This document shows, piece by piece, positions 12,690 to 23,452 of a DNA stretch of 64,000 bases; the stretch's first letter is position 1; every line of letters starts with the position of its first letter. Below the pieces are notes generated by a model. It worked only from the letters and a program-made list of their open reading frames with translations. It searched no databases and had not been told where the DNA came from. Source of the DNA: Populus alba (Eukaryota; Streptophyta; Magnoliopsida; Malpighiales; Salicaceae). A program made the translations under genes and the position numbers. The stretch is taken from NCBI RefSeq assembly GCF_005239225.2, contig NC_133296.1, forward strand, positions 1,674,001 through 1,738,000. The letters run 5' to 3'.

Positions 12690-13503
12690 TTGCTACCGAC
12701 CTCTGGCTCTTCCTTGACTGGTAGAACTTCTTGATCTGCAATACCCAAATCACCAAATTAGAGAACTTTCAGAAATGTCTTCATTTCTTTTGAACTAATA
12801 TAGGAAAAGCAAGATTTCAGTTGGCTTACGCTTCTTGGTACTAAAGTGATTTCAGAGTATGATAGATCCATAGGTGTTGAGGTCACATGGACTCCGAAAA
12901 ATGTTCCTTTGTTGCGATAGGTCATTCTCACAGTGGAGTTCACAGAGATCATACCAGTTGCCACTCCTGTTGAATCAGAACCAGCTTGGATTCTAAATTG
13001 CTCAAATGTAACACTCTGCAAGAGAATAAACCAATTAAAGCCAACCAATTTCCTCAATTGTAATAATTTTTGTGAGAAGAAATTAAAATATAATATACCT
13101 TCATTGTGATCTCGGGTTGCTGATGCTTGCTTGCCCCCCAGAGAATCAAAGAAAAAAACGAGAACAGGATTAAGAATCCAAGAACAAAAGCTAGGAAATA
13201 GCATTTACAAGGGAGACCCTTTCGACGCTCTTCATCATCAAGAAGTCCTTCTTCGATAGCATCACACTCCTTCCACTGCTTTTGTCCCTTTAGACCCCCT
13301 GTAGACGCATCATTTGGTGAGATCTTGTGCGATCCAAGTTTCAACGACCCAGAAAACCGGCTTGAAGAGGATTCACGCGAGTGGCGGCCAACAGAGGAGT
13401 GAGAATGAGGTGGGGATCCCATGGGGCTGAGTACAGGGGTGGAATGAAAAGATGTCGTTGTTTTCTCTCCATCGTGAGAGTCACGTGATGGGCTCTGAAG
13501 CAG
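12690..13503 (-). pseudogene. Truncated LEA_2 (NHL-type) gene, 3' end replaced
   Basis: Minus-strand homology to the At1g45688/At5g42860-type LEA_2 proteins. In-frame homology starts about 13498 (QSPSRDSHDGEKTT) just inside a stop codon at 13509, so the normal N-terminus is missing; the first Met is at 13422 (MGSPPHSHSSVGRHSRESSS). Exon 1 (to 13099) includes LLDDEERRKG and one membrane span (CYFLAFVLGFLILFSFFSLIL). Exon 2 (13015-12830) has YRNKGTFFGVHVTSTPMDLSYSEI. Exon 3 starts at 12735 with IKKFYQSRKSQRS and then loses family similarity: the C-terminal beta domain is absent and the frame runs into the AAP fragment. The splice sites of exons 1-2 are intact, so a chimeric transcript is possible. 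Truncation at both ends argues for capture or decay. Confidence 0.75.
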
Positions 13504-13658
13504 TTTTCATCTATTTTTATACCATTAGATTTCTAAGGTTTTTGCCTTCCAGCACTGTAGCTTTCCCACGCAACCTTTTGTTTTTGTTTTATCCGTTCCC
13601 CTCATAACCTTTTAGTGTTTTCCACATAGTTATTATTATATTATATCTATTACAGAAA

Positions 13659-13741
13659 TTGAAAAGTGAAGATTGGTTCTGTAATATCTCGGTACAGAGG
13701 TTGAAAAGTGAAGATTGGTTCTGTAATATATCGGTGAAACT
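13659..13741. repeat. 42-bp tandem duplication
   Basis: Two near-identical copies, each beginning TTGAAAAGTGAAGATTGG, start at 13659 and 13701 (period 42). They sit at the start of the T-rich repeat. Confidence 0.85.
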
Positions 13742-15770
13742 CTTAACCTTTTTTTTAAAAAAAAAAAAATTTCCTGTTTTTATTTTTTTTTTGTGTTTTT
13801 TATGCCTTTATGGGTTTTTTTTCTTTTTTCTTTGTGTTTTTTTTTTCTTTTAATGAATTTTCTTTTGTTTAATTTAGTTTGTTGATGTGAAAAAAAAAAT
13901 TTATTTAATTATCAAACTTTTATGACAAGAATTTCAGGTTTGACGGGTTAACCCATAAATTTTTTTGTTTTTTTTCCTTTTTACTCAATTTTTTTTGTTT
14001 AGTTTAGTTTCTTAATTTTTTTTTTTAACCTGTTGATTTTTTTTTATTTAGTTATCAGACTTTCATGACGCGAATTCCAGGTTTGACGGGTTAACCTGAT
14101 TTGATGGATTAACTCAATTGATTCAGAATTTTTTTTCTTCCTTTTTAATCAATTTTTTTTTGTTTAGTTTAGTTTCTTAATTTTATTTTTTTTAACCTGT
14201 CGATTTTTTTTTTTCTATTTAGTTATCAAATTTTCATGACGCGAATTCCAGGTTCAGACTTTCCCCACGCCTCCTATGCATCAGTGAATGAAAGTGTTTT
14301 TTTTTTTTTTTTCACGCCTCACTATACTCATTATTAATATATTATTATATTATATTATATTATTCCTAAGCATTAGTGAATGAAAGTGTTTTTTTTTCAC
14401 GCCTCACTTTACTCATTATTAATATATTATTATTATATTATATTATATTATTTAACTGTCTTATTTTTTTTTGTTTTTAATTTTTTTTGTTTTTTTAATG
14501 AATTTTTTTTGTTTGATTTAGTTTGTTGGTATTAAGTTTTTTCTATTTAATTATCAAACTTTCATAACATGTATCCTGGCTTGACGAGTTAACTTGGTTG
14601 ATGTGTTGACCCAGTTAACTTTAGGTAAACCCGTTAATTTTTTCATTTATTAGTTATCAAACTTTCATGATGCGAATTCTAGATTTGACGGGTTAATCTA
14701 GTTAATTCATTTTTTTTTTCTTTTTCTTCATTAGTTTTTTTTTCTATTAGTTTTTTTTTTCTTTTTAATCAATCTATTTAATTATCACACTTATATGACA
14801 CGACCTTGCAGCCAGACCTACATCCAAGACTATTGGATCTGGTATTGCAGCCACCCATACTTAAACTTGGGTCATGCAAGTTTAATTTTATTATTAATAT
14901 TATAAATATTACTCTTAGGTCAGGCGTTGCAGCCAAACCATTAATTAAAAAAAACAAAGAAAAAAAAATCAACTAAAAGAGAAAAACTAATAAAGAAAAA
15001 GAAAAAGAAATTAAATTAATTGGGTTAACCCTTTAAACCAGGTTATCCCGTAAAACCTGGGATTTGCGTCATGAAAGTTTGATAACTAAATAGAATTTAA
15101 TTTTTTTTAATGAATTTTTTTGTTTGATTTAGTTTGTTAATGTTAAATTTTTTTATTTAGTTATCAGATTTTCATGATACGGATCTCGAGTTTGATGGGT
15201 TGACCTGATTTGACGAGTTATTTTTTTCATTTAGTTTAGTTTGTTAAAGTTAATTTTCTTTCTATTTAATTATCAGACTTTCATACTTTCATGATACGTA
15301 TCCTGAGCTTGACAGGTTAACTTGGTTTGATGGGTTAACCCAATTAATTCTGGGTAAACCCGTCATTTTTTTTCTATTTAGTTATCAAACTTTCATTACG
15401 CGAATCTCAGGTTTTACGGGATAACCTGGTTTAAAGGTTTAACCCAATTAATTCATTTTTTTTTCTTTTTCTTCATTAGTTTTTTTCTTTCTGTTGATTT
15501 TTTTTCTTTGTTTTTTTTAATTAGTTTATTTAATTATCACACTTTTATAACACGACCTTATAGCCAGACCCACATCCAAAATTCTTGAGTCCGGTGTTGC
15601 AATTAGGCTCACTTAAACTTGGGTCATGCAAGTTTAATTTTATTATTAATATTATAAATATTACTTTTAGGTCAGGCGTTGCAGCCAAGCCCAAGATTCT
15701 TGGGTATGACCTTGCAAAAAAACCCAAGATTTTTAAATTTTTATTTTTTTTATATTTTTATAAAAAAAAA
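13740..15770. repeat. T-rich repeat block with recurring 'gacgggttaaccc' units
   Basis: Long T tracts alternate with recurring segments such as 'ttatcaaactttcatgac' and 'gacgggttaaccc'. Two pieces of about 170 bp (14772-14940 and 15531-15700) are direct repeats sharing 'aacttgggtcatgcaag' and 'ggtcaggcgttgcagcc'. No coding potential. Similar T-rich tracts at 47.3-48.4 kb are a different array. Confidence 0.75.
14942..15524. repeat. Long inverted repeat, arms about 150 bp
   Basis: The left arm (14942-15093) and right arm (15374-15524) are reverse complements over about 150 bp. For example, 'ccaggttatcccgtaaaacc' at about 15040 is mirrored by 'ggttttacgggataacctgg' at about 15410. The loop is about 280 bp. 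A transcript across it would fold into a long hairpin. Confidence 0.8.
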
Positions 15771-15772
15771 TG

Positions 15773-15792
15773 ACCCGCGGCATAGCGCGGGT
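15773..15792 (+). other. Helitron-like terminal hairpin
   Basis: ACCCGCG (15773-15779) pairs perfectly with CGCGGGT (15786-15792) around a 6-base loop, preceded by a long A/T tract. GC-rich hairpins of this form sit a few bases from the 3' end of plant Helitrons. The expected CTRR end is only approximated by CTAC at about 15801. Confidence 0.45.
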
Positions 15793-16379
15793 ACCAAGGC
15801 TACTATATTATGAACTTCGTACATTAATTACAGAGCACAACTATTCGCTGCCTAAAAGCTGGCAACCATGGTGATGAGATTTCACACAGGAAACGTAGCC
15901 CGGCGTCGTACTCAAATTCTAATGTACAAAGCTGAAAGGCTACGTGTCCATCCGCTATATCCAGTCGTGCATGATCCATGAGCGACTGCAACTGATGCAT
16001 CATCATTCATGGAAGATCTTGCTCACATGGGACCAAGCAGTCCCAAAGTAAATAAACATGGTCTCGATCGTTAAACCTCTGTCTTTAAGAGTAACATCAT
16101 TTATTAGCTTTCAGACCAGTTGAAGAGGTAAAGATGGAGAATTTGGAAGCAACCCTACCCTGTAAACACCATTCCAACTGTTGGAGTTTTTGGCTACTGG
16201 GCAGGTGATGTGAAGTCGAGTGGATTAACCAAATTTGAAAGGCAACCCTACCCTCGACGGGGTTTATTTTGTGTTTTGTTGCTATGGAGGATTAATAGAT
16301 TGGATTTACAAAGACATTCTTCGTGTGGTAGGGTAAAGAGGTATTATAAAAAATTATTAATATTTATTTGATAACTAAG

Positions 16380-16690
16380 TATTTTTTTTTATCAAATAAT
16401 TATTTCAATTCAATAACTTAAACTATTAAATGAGATTCTAAAATATAATTAATATTATTTTCTAACACACTCCTTCAAGTAAAAGCCTTTTTAAATTTGA
16501 AACTTGAATATGTTCACATTATTTTTTATTTAATTTTTATCAAATAAATGAAAGATTGTTAGATTCAAACTCGTAACCGCTTGATCATCAATGCTCTGAT
16601 ATCATATTAAAAAATTATCACAATCTAATAACTTAAACTGTTAGATGAGATCTTAGAATATAATTTATATTATATTTTAATAATTTTAAG
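16380..16690 (-). mobile_element. TRIM-type mini-LTR retrotransposon remnant
   Basis: Two direct repeats (about 16407-16465 and 16620-16680) share 'taataacttaaactgtta' and 'atgagat', each followed by an AT-rich tail. Between them, at 16593-16604, lies the complement of TGATATCAGAGC, one base from TGGTATCAGAGC, the usual initiator-Met-tRNA primer binding site. This layout, in minus orientation, fits a terminal-repeat retrotransposon in miniature. It has no coding capacity and the terminal repeats have diverged. Confidence 0.5.
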
Positions 16691-17620
16691 AGGTTTAAGG
16701 TTTATTATAAATATTCAATATATAACTCTATTTTGACTTAGCGAAAAATAAAAGCTTCTTGAATTTTTATATATCAAGTGATAAATTTCATTTTCTTGGT
16801 TACAATGAGAAGATATAAAAAAAAAAATGGCTGGCAAAAGAAAAGATTATTTGGTTGAAATGTTACTTTATGAGGTCGTTCTATATGTTATTATTTCATA
16901 TTTAATATGTAAAAAACAAAAAAAAGAAACTTCTCATCACCAGTAAATGTATTTGTCCAAATATGAATGATCCATTTAAAAAACAATATAAAAAAAAATA
17001 TCTTAGTACGCAAAAGCTAATTCAAGAAACACAGACAATTAAAATCAAGAATTACCATGGCATACCTAGTTTGGCTTAGCAGGTCTACCCAGCTCCTAAC
17101 CTTAACTGGGTTTTAAAAAAATCAACATAGAATTGATATAATTTAATTTGGTTAATTTACGACTGGAACGGAACTTGATTTAACTTTTTTTATATAAAAA
17201 AATTAATTTTCACAATAACATCATTTTTACTTTAATTTTTATTAATTAATCTAAACCAACCCCAGTAAAACTATTCAACTCAGATTTTGTACTGAATCAT
17301 GAGCCGGCAGGTTGAATAACATTGCATGGCATAACCTGTTATTCCAGTTGAGTTAGCTAAACTTTTGCATCAAACTATCATATATCTAACCAACTAATTC
17401 TAATGGATAGCAATTGCTTTACGTAATGAGCTTCTACATCACTCGAGTGAAGATTTTTAGTCAAATATGCAAACTCAAAGTAATCTCAACTACAGAGAGA
17501 TAAAACCTCGCTCCAACTACCATTCTTCCTCCATTTCCCATCTTGAAGAACAAAACCATGCTAACATTGTCATTTTCCTTAAAATTTCTTCAAACCATTT
17601 AAACTTCGAAATGGCCACAA
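16691..17620. other. Intergenic / NHX 5' region
   Basis: AT-rich DNA with poly-A/T tracts and a piece around 17060-17290 with scattered 'ggtctaccc'/'aacctg' words. Nothing coding is supported before the NHX gene. Confidence 0.5.
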
Positions 17621-20600
17621 AAATCTCGAATGCTGCTATGTTTGGCCTTAGCCCTGAAAACATGTCCTCTCATGAACATTTACCTTTGGAATTAGATTCT
17701 TTCATTCCTTAATACTAGCACCGTAATAGCACTTTGTGTCTTCTTTGCTCTCCTTTGTGCTTGTATCATTATTGGTCACCTTCTTGAAGAGAACCGCTGG
17801 GCTAATGAGTCCATCACTGCACTTCTTCTGGTATCTCAATTTGATTCTTGATTGTTTCTTGGTTGAAAAATAATGGGGTTTTCTCCCTTTTGTGTTCTTG
17901 ATTGATTGTGTAACATGGGGTAGATTGTTTTTGCAGGGGTTGTGTGCTGGTGGTGTGGTTTTGTTGGTTAGGAAAGGGGAGAGTTCGCATTTATTGAAGT
18001 TTAGCGAGGATTTGTTCTTCCTTTATTTGCTTCCTCCAATCATTTTCAATGCAGGGTATGACTTCTTTCTCTGCCCTGATGTGAATTCTGGATGGTTTAT
18101 CGAAATTGGTTTGATGTTGCGAGGAAGGATTTGGTTTGTGTTTGATATATTGTCTCTGAGAAAATCCTAAGTCACATGTTTCTTTCTTCTCTCCTTCTAG
18201 TTATTGTTTATTAAAATTTGAGTATCTGTTCCAGATTCCAGGTTAAGAAAAAGCGGTTTTTCAAGAATTTTTCAACAATCTTGTTGTTTGGAATATTTGG
18301 CACAGTAATTTCATTCTGCATCATATCACTAGGTAAGATCCATTTCAAACATCTGTAATTTTGCATGTCTGATAATTGATGTTGTCGATTTATATATTGA
18401 TAAAAAGAAGCAACAGCACAATCAAGTTTTTATCTTATATCCTGTCAAAACAGAAAGATGCCAACTTATTTTGTTTGTATGATTCTTGTAGGTGTTTTTT
18501 GGATTTTTAGGAAAATTGGTGTGAAATCCCTGAGTCTCAAAGATCACCTAGGTGATTTATAGCAACTGTTTAATTTAAGTTAATTCACTAATCATAGCTG
18601 ATACTAGCGAATCTTAATTACCGCTTCGTGCATCTGCAGCTATCGGTGCCATAATGTCAGCAACTGACTCAGTTTGCACATTGCAGGTACACTAAATAAA
18701 GTTAAACGTTGGGATGGAAACAAGGTTGTTCTTGATAATTCCCTTATGTTGTTAATGCCTTTTCTTTTCTTGCAAGGTTCTCAGTCAAGATGAGACACCC
18801 TTTCTTTACAGTATAGTGTTTGGGGAGGGTGTAGTGAATGATGCTACCTCTATTGTGCTTTTCAATTCAGTTCAAACGCTGGATTTCCACAACATTGATG
18901 GCTTAACAGTCTTAAAATTGATAGGGACCTTCCTTTACCTCCTCTTCACAAGTACTGCTCTTGGTATAGCAGTAAGTCTAACTATCATAGTCTTTTCACT
19001 GCCAAATTTTGATTGCGCCTAGCGGTAGCACCTTCTTGGCTCTTGCTTATTTTTTGCTTGATAAATTGAGGGGTGGTGTTTGTGGATTCGGACCTAAATG
19101 GAAATAATGCAATTTTTCAGGTGGGTCTTTTAAGTGCTTTTATCATAAAAACACTTTACTTTGGAAGGTGAGAAATGTCTTTCAGTTCTCTGTTTCATCT
19201 AATATTGCAATGGCCTTTTTGATGTCTATATTTCTGTTCTCCAAAGCCTTCATCATATCTAAGTTTCTATGCACAGCATGTGGTCATGTTTTAAGTCAAG
19301 AAGTTTAGGTAAATCAAAACTGTTAACTTCTTAGGGAAAATGATGGTTTCCAATATTAGATAAAAAAGTAAAGGTTTGTCTAAAATCAATGGAGGGAAAT
19401 GGCTTAGTCCAGTCTTCTAGTTTCATACGTGCTCACAATTTTGGAGAGGCCATTAAGCTGACTTTCATTCATGTTATTCCAACCTGACTTGATTGTTGTC
19501 TCATCAACAGGCATTCTACTGATCGTGAATTTGCACTTATGATTCTTATGGCTTATTTGTCATACCTTCTAGCTGAGGTACTCACTATAATCTTCAAATG
19601 TTTCCTGGTAAAAGAAAGAGGTGTGAAGTCAGTGAGGGAAAAATGTTTTATGCCCTATACATCTGAATGATAGCCATGCTCCCTCTCTTCCTATTCATCA
19701 CTCATAATCTAGTAGATTAATACATGCCACTAAATTTTCATTTTCATTCCTCTCACCTGAGTAGCCTTACCACTCGTCTGCTATTACTTAGATTGAGTTT
19801 GGATTGAGTTTATATCTTCTAATTGGATGGGCTAGGGTTGTCATATTCTTGTCGAACCATCCTAAAATACCATTCACCTCAAAAATTCGAAAATTTCATC
19901 TTTTATAGGACTGTGATGAGCTAATTTCTTCAAGATGTAAACTGCAGAGAAAAAACAGAAAAGAACAAAGAGCTTGTACCACTTGGATAAGTTGATTCCC
20001 CACTGGAATGGGATCATTGGTTGAATGTCAATTTATTTTTCTTCTTGCAGCTTCTAAATCTGAGTGGGATTCTGACAGTTTTCTTCTGTGGCATTGTAAT
20101 GTCGCACTACACATGGCACAATGTTACAGAAAGCTCACGGATAACAACCAAGTAAGAGTAGACACCTTTTTTATTTCCTCTTAAATTTGCCGAAACTTTG
20201 GTTCGTTTAACAGTTGTATCATGAGTTTCAGTGGAAAAAGTTATAATCTTCACGGTGGCTGATAAATTTCAGGCATGCATTTGCAACAATGTCATTCATT
20301 GCAGAAACTTTCATATTTCTATATGTGGGTATGGATGCCTTAGACATTGACAAATGGAGAGAAAGCAAGGCAAGGTAAATCCTACCCATGATCTTTACAG
20401 TTTAGGCCTGAGAGTCTATGGAAATTTAGCACTTGCACAACTTGGTTGATTAGCCTAGAAAAAGGACACAGTAGTTAACTTAAGCTTGTGGATGCGTGTT
20501 GGAATATATGTGCTCCAGCATCTAGCTTGTTACTCTTAAATTATTCATTATGGCTGGAGGGTTTCATTCGAACAGTACCATTTGTCACTTCTAACCTGTT

Positions 20601-21528
20601 TCACATCAATGATTCAGTGCAGGAACTTCAGCTGCCGTCAGCTCAACATTGTTTGCATTAGTGTTAGTTGGAAGGGCAGCATTTGTTTTTCCTATAGCAA
20701 ATATCTTAAATTGTGTTCAGAAAAGAGAGAGCTCAAAAATTCATTTCAAACAACAGGTGATTATTGCATGCATGATCTAGCCAATTGCTATTATCGTGAC
20801 TCCAAACTGTGCTAACTGTTTGAAATCTCAGTTTATTATGTGGTGGGCAGGGTTAATGAGAGGTGCAGTTACAATTGCTTTATCTTATAACCAAGTACGT
20901 TCGTAACATGTTACTTAAATTATGATGTTTGGTTTCTGGATTTCTCACTTGTGCACTCTGCAATGACAGTTTGCAAGTTATATGAGGAGGTCCCCAGAAT
21001 CTGCACTGATGATTACCAGTACCATAATCGTTGTTCTTTTCAGCACAATTGTAAGTTCTTTGTTTTACTGATATAACAGGAAAACATTATTTGCTCTTAT
21101 TTCTTGAGTTCCATTGCATGTTAAGAATTGCAAGATTATATTTGCTGAACTTGTTATAGTCTTAACACAGAAGTACAACGTTTCTGTTTTCTAAACAGGT
21201 CTGCGGTTCGGTAACGAAACCTCTAATTGAAGCAGTGCTGTTAAGACATAGAAAACCAATGGTTTCAGATTTCACTGATAACGTAAGCCTGGAAGATTTC
21301 AGTGTACTGTTACTTGAAAGTGCTGATCCAAATAACAGCAACAACAATCAACCAGCTGGAAGGGCAAGTAGCTTCAGGTTGCTAATAAGTCACCCCACTA
21401 CAACTGTTCACTACTTTTGGAGAAAGTTTGATGACAGATTCATGAGACCAATGTTTGGCGGGCGGGGATTGGTTCCATTTGTACCTAGTACACCCACAGG
21501 CGCAGCTGATGAGAGTTCTTCTGCGTGA
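17611..21528 (+). CDS. Class I (vacuolar-type) Na+(K+)/H+ antiporter NHX, 5' frame break
   Basis: Fourteen exons: first to 17830, then 17937-18055, 18235-18332, 18492-18551, 18640-18686, 18777-18971, 19121-19167, 19511-19577, 20051-20151, 20273-20374, 20618-20756, 20832-20894, 20970-21050, 21199-21528. From NTSTVIALCVFFALLCAC (17711) the reading frame is open for 522 residues. Family hallmarks: LFFLYLLPPIIFNAGFQVKK (amiloride-binding motif), ATDSVCTLQVLSQDETP, FGEGVVNDATS, GRHSTDRE, SHYTWHNVTESSRITTKHAF, WWAGLMRGAV and the C-terminal FDDRFMRPMFGG. The antiporter exchanges Na+ or K+ for H+ across the tonoplast. No in-frame ATG precedes NTSTV. A Met-led frame from 17611 (MATKISNAAM...LELDSFIP) stops at 17710-17712, one base out of register. 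This suggests a one-base insertion, a sequencing error or an unrecognised first intron. The rest is intact. Confidence 0.88.
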
Positions 21529-22206
21529 AGGTTTAGCACACAATTTTTCATCTTTTTATTATTCTGTCATATATTGAAGTGATAGAAAGCAGCAGCAAAT
21601 TTCATTTTCCTTCTTTCTTAGAGTTAGGCTGTGTAATTATTCAAATGATCAAACAAGCTTGTATTCCTTATGTTGTCTGTTACAAAAAATTTAGAAGAAA
21701 ATGCTCTTCCCTTGAGTAATGTAGCATCAAATTCGAAAATACGGAAAGGTTTCCTGATGATTCCATGACAAAAATGCTGAAAAAACATGCTTAAAATAGT
21801 CTCTCTGTTGATTTGTGCCCATATATATTTGATGAACATTGAAGAACTAAATCGCTATTAACGAACATCGATTAACACAATGGCTAATCTATGGCCTATG
21901 GGTTTAGCCCAACAATAGATAAAAGCATCGTTATAGAAAATGCTAGCTCTCTCTCTCTCTGGTTGACTACTTGCCATTGCCAAATTGGCTTAGGTACATG
22001 TAGTGGATAAATAAGGGAGTCTCTTTATGCAAAAAAAAAAAGAGAGCAAGCAAACCTTTGTTAATCTGAAAACAGAGCTGAAACTGAAATCTCTCAAAAA
22101 TGGATTTCTTTTCTTCTGTTTTTCTTGTGCGTTATGCTGCATTTGAGTGCTATCGCTCTTGGTGTGACAAACTTGACAATACTGGATTTCATGATGATAT
22201 TTGTGG
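21529..22206. other. NHX 3' flank and intergenic DNA
   Basis: 3' untranslated region followed by AT-rich DNA with a short (CT)n tract near 21950. No gene supported. Confidence 0.5.
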
Positions 22207-22380
22207 TTTTTTTTTTTAAATGATAACTGTGGGTGTTCGGACTAGTTTAAATGTACATCGACTAGTTCCTCGAGGTCTTGAAGTTAACGACCAGGTAAAT
22301 CTCTAGTAGTCTTGAGATTTGTAGTATTTGAACTAGTAATCTCTAAAAAACAAACTCAGAACATGATTAATTGAGTTTGA
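22207..22380 (-). mobile_element. tRNA-derived SINE, degraded
   Basis: Read on the minus strand it has a B-box-like GTTCAAATAC (22324-22333), a body ending in 'actagtccgaacaccca', and then an A-tail (T run at 22207-22217 on the plus strand). Its 3' part matches the SINE copies at 51.55 and 57.25 kb. Confidence 0.5.
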
Positions 22381-22549
22381 TAATTATAATTTTGATTGAC
22401 AAAGCCGTCTAGACTGCTTTAGTCATGGATGTGGTAAAGTAACAAAAGGTGATTTGAAATGTAAAATAATTAAAAAAAATTTAAGTACCATTTAAAAAAG
22501 ATGAGCTGAAAATTAAAAAAAATATATAGAAAGAGAGGGTATTCATTTA

Positions 22550-22640
22550 ACTTTCAATAAAAAAAAACACAATATATTGAACTTTCAATAAAAAAAAACA
22601 TTAATGTGAATTGAAAAAAAAAACACATAAAAGGAGGGTT
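22550..22640. repeat. Short A-rich repeats
   Basis: 'actttcaataaaaaaaaaca' appears twice in succession (about 22550 and 22582) with poly-A tracts between. No gene. Confidence 0.5.
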
Positions 22641-23047
22641 TATTTAATATGTTGTTATCAAGACCAAGTAGCTTAGTTAATAGCAATCAAGTTCTTGTAA
22701 AACCAAATCTCCATCATATCTAAAGGCATAACATTAACTGAGTGATTCTCTCCCAAGAAAATTTGTTTTAATCACTGTAGTAACTATGAACCAGCATGAA
22801 AACTTTTTACCTTTGCTGGGAAATCTAAAATGAGCTACCTTTGTCATCATTTTTGTCAGAGCACCACCAGGAATGTTACACGATCAGAGAGTGAGGGAGC
22901 AATTTCTTCCAAAATTTATGTAGCGGATAGCATAAATCTTCCAGGCTTGAATATCAGCTGCATCCTACAGCATTTTTCAAAAGAGAGAACAACATTTTAA
23001 CATGAAACATCTATGGTATCTATCTCGTTAAACTATTTGTGTGTGTG

Positions 23048-23049
<2 letters not shown>

Positions 23050-23086
<37 letters not shown>
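23050..23086. repeat. (AT)n microsatellite
   Basis: A run of about 18 AT dinucleotides preceded by a short (GT)n stretch. Confidence 0.85.
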
Positions 23087-23090
<4 letters not shown>

Positions 23091-23199
23091 TTAAATCTAA
23101 CTTGATATATTAATTTGAAAAACTTGTGACTTGAAGGTTGATTTAGATCAATTTCTAGTTGAATTGAAGATGACATCAACCTAGCTAACTTAATTGATT

Positions 23200-23415
23200 T
23201 AGGAGGTGTCTAAAAGTATGATAATAATTGTTTTTCAAAGTGTATTTTTTTAGAAATGCATCAAAATAATTTTTTTTATTTTTTAAAAATTATTTTTAAT
23301 ATTAACATATAAAAATGATTTGAAAACACTATAAAAATATTAATTTGAAATAAAAAAAAATTAATTTTTTTTAAAATAATTTTAAAATAAAAAAATAAAC
23401 AAATTCTTAACAGAA
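23200..23415. repeat. AT-rich MITE-like dispersed repeat
   Basis: Contains the core 'ttttttaaaaattattttt' followed by 'aatattaacatataaaaatga', shared in degenerate form with segments near 26.9, 42.3, 42.5, 54.3, 55.0, 55.4 and 57.9 kb. Confidence 0.5.
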
Positions 23416-23452
23416 TTTATAAATATTCTATTGATCAAACTCGGCTTAAATC

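Larger units (their letters stand above)
11665..15797. mobile_element. Composite T-rich repeat carrying gene fragments, Helitron-like 3' end
   Basis: The motif CTGTAGCTTTCCCACG occurs directly repeated at about 11669 and 13555. Between them lie two truncated gene pieces (LEA_2 and amino acid permease). The second motif starts a T-rich repeat that runs to 15797. Near its end is a GC-rich 7-bp stem hairpin (15773-15792) on AT-rich DNA, as at Helitron 3' ends, although the following CTAC is not a perfect CTRR terminus. Capture of gene fragments by a Helitron or Pack-type element would explain the arrangement. Alternatives are independent insertions around a decayed gene. The element limits are uncertain. 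Confidence 0.4.

Noticed and set aside
12427..12756. 109-residue minus-strand frame joining LEA_2 exon 3 to the AAP fragment
   Set aside because: It is a readthrough of two fragments in the wrong frame for AAP; kept only as a possible chimeric transcript.
14400..14460. ATT-rich stretches resembling a CRISPR-like repeat pattern in the T-rich block
   Set aside because: Spacing is irregular and the sequence is eukaryotic low-complexity DNA.
15824..16006. 60-residue minus-strand frame with many unique codons
   Set aside because: Not recognised, short, no splice structure; could be a decayed exon but cannot be supported.
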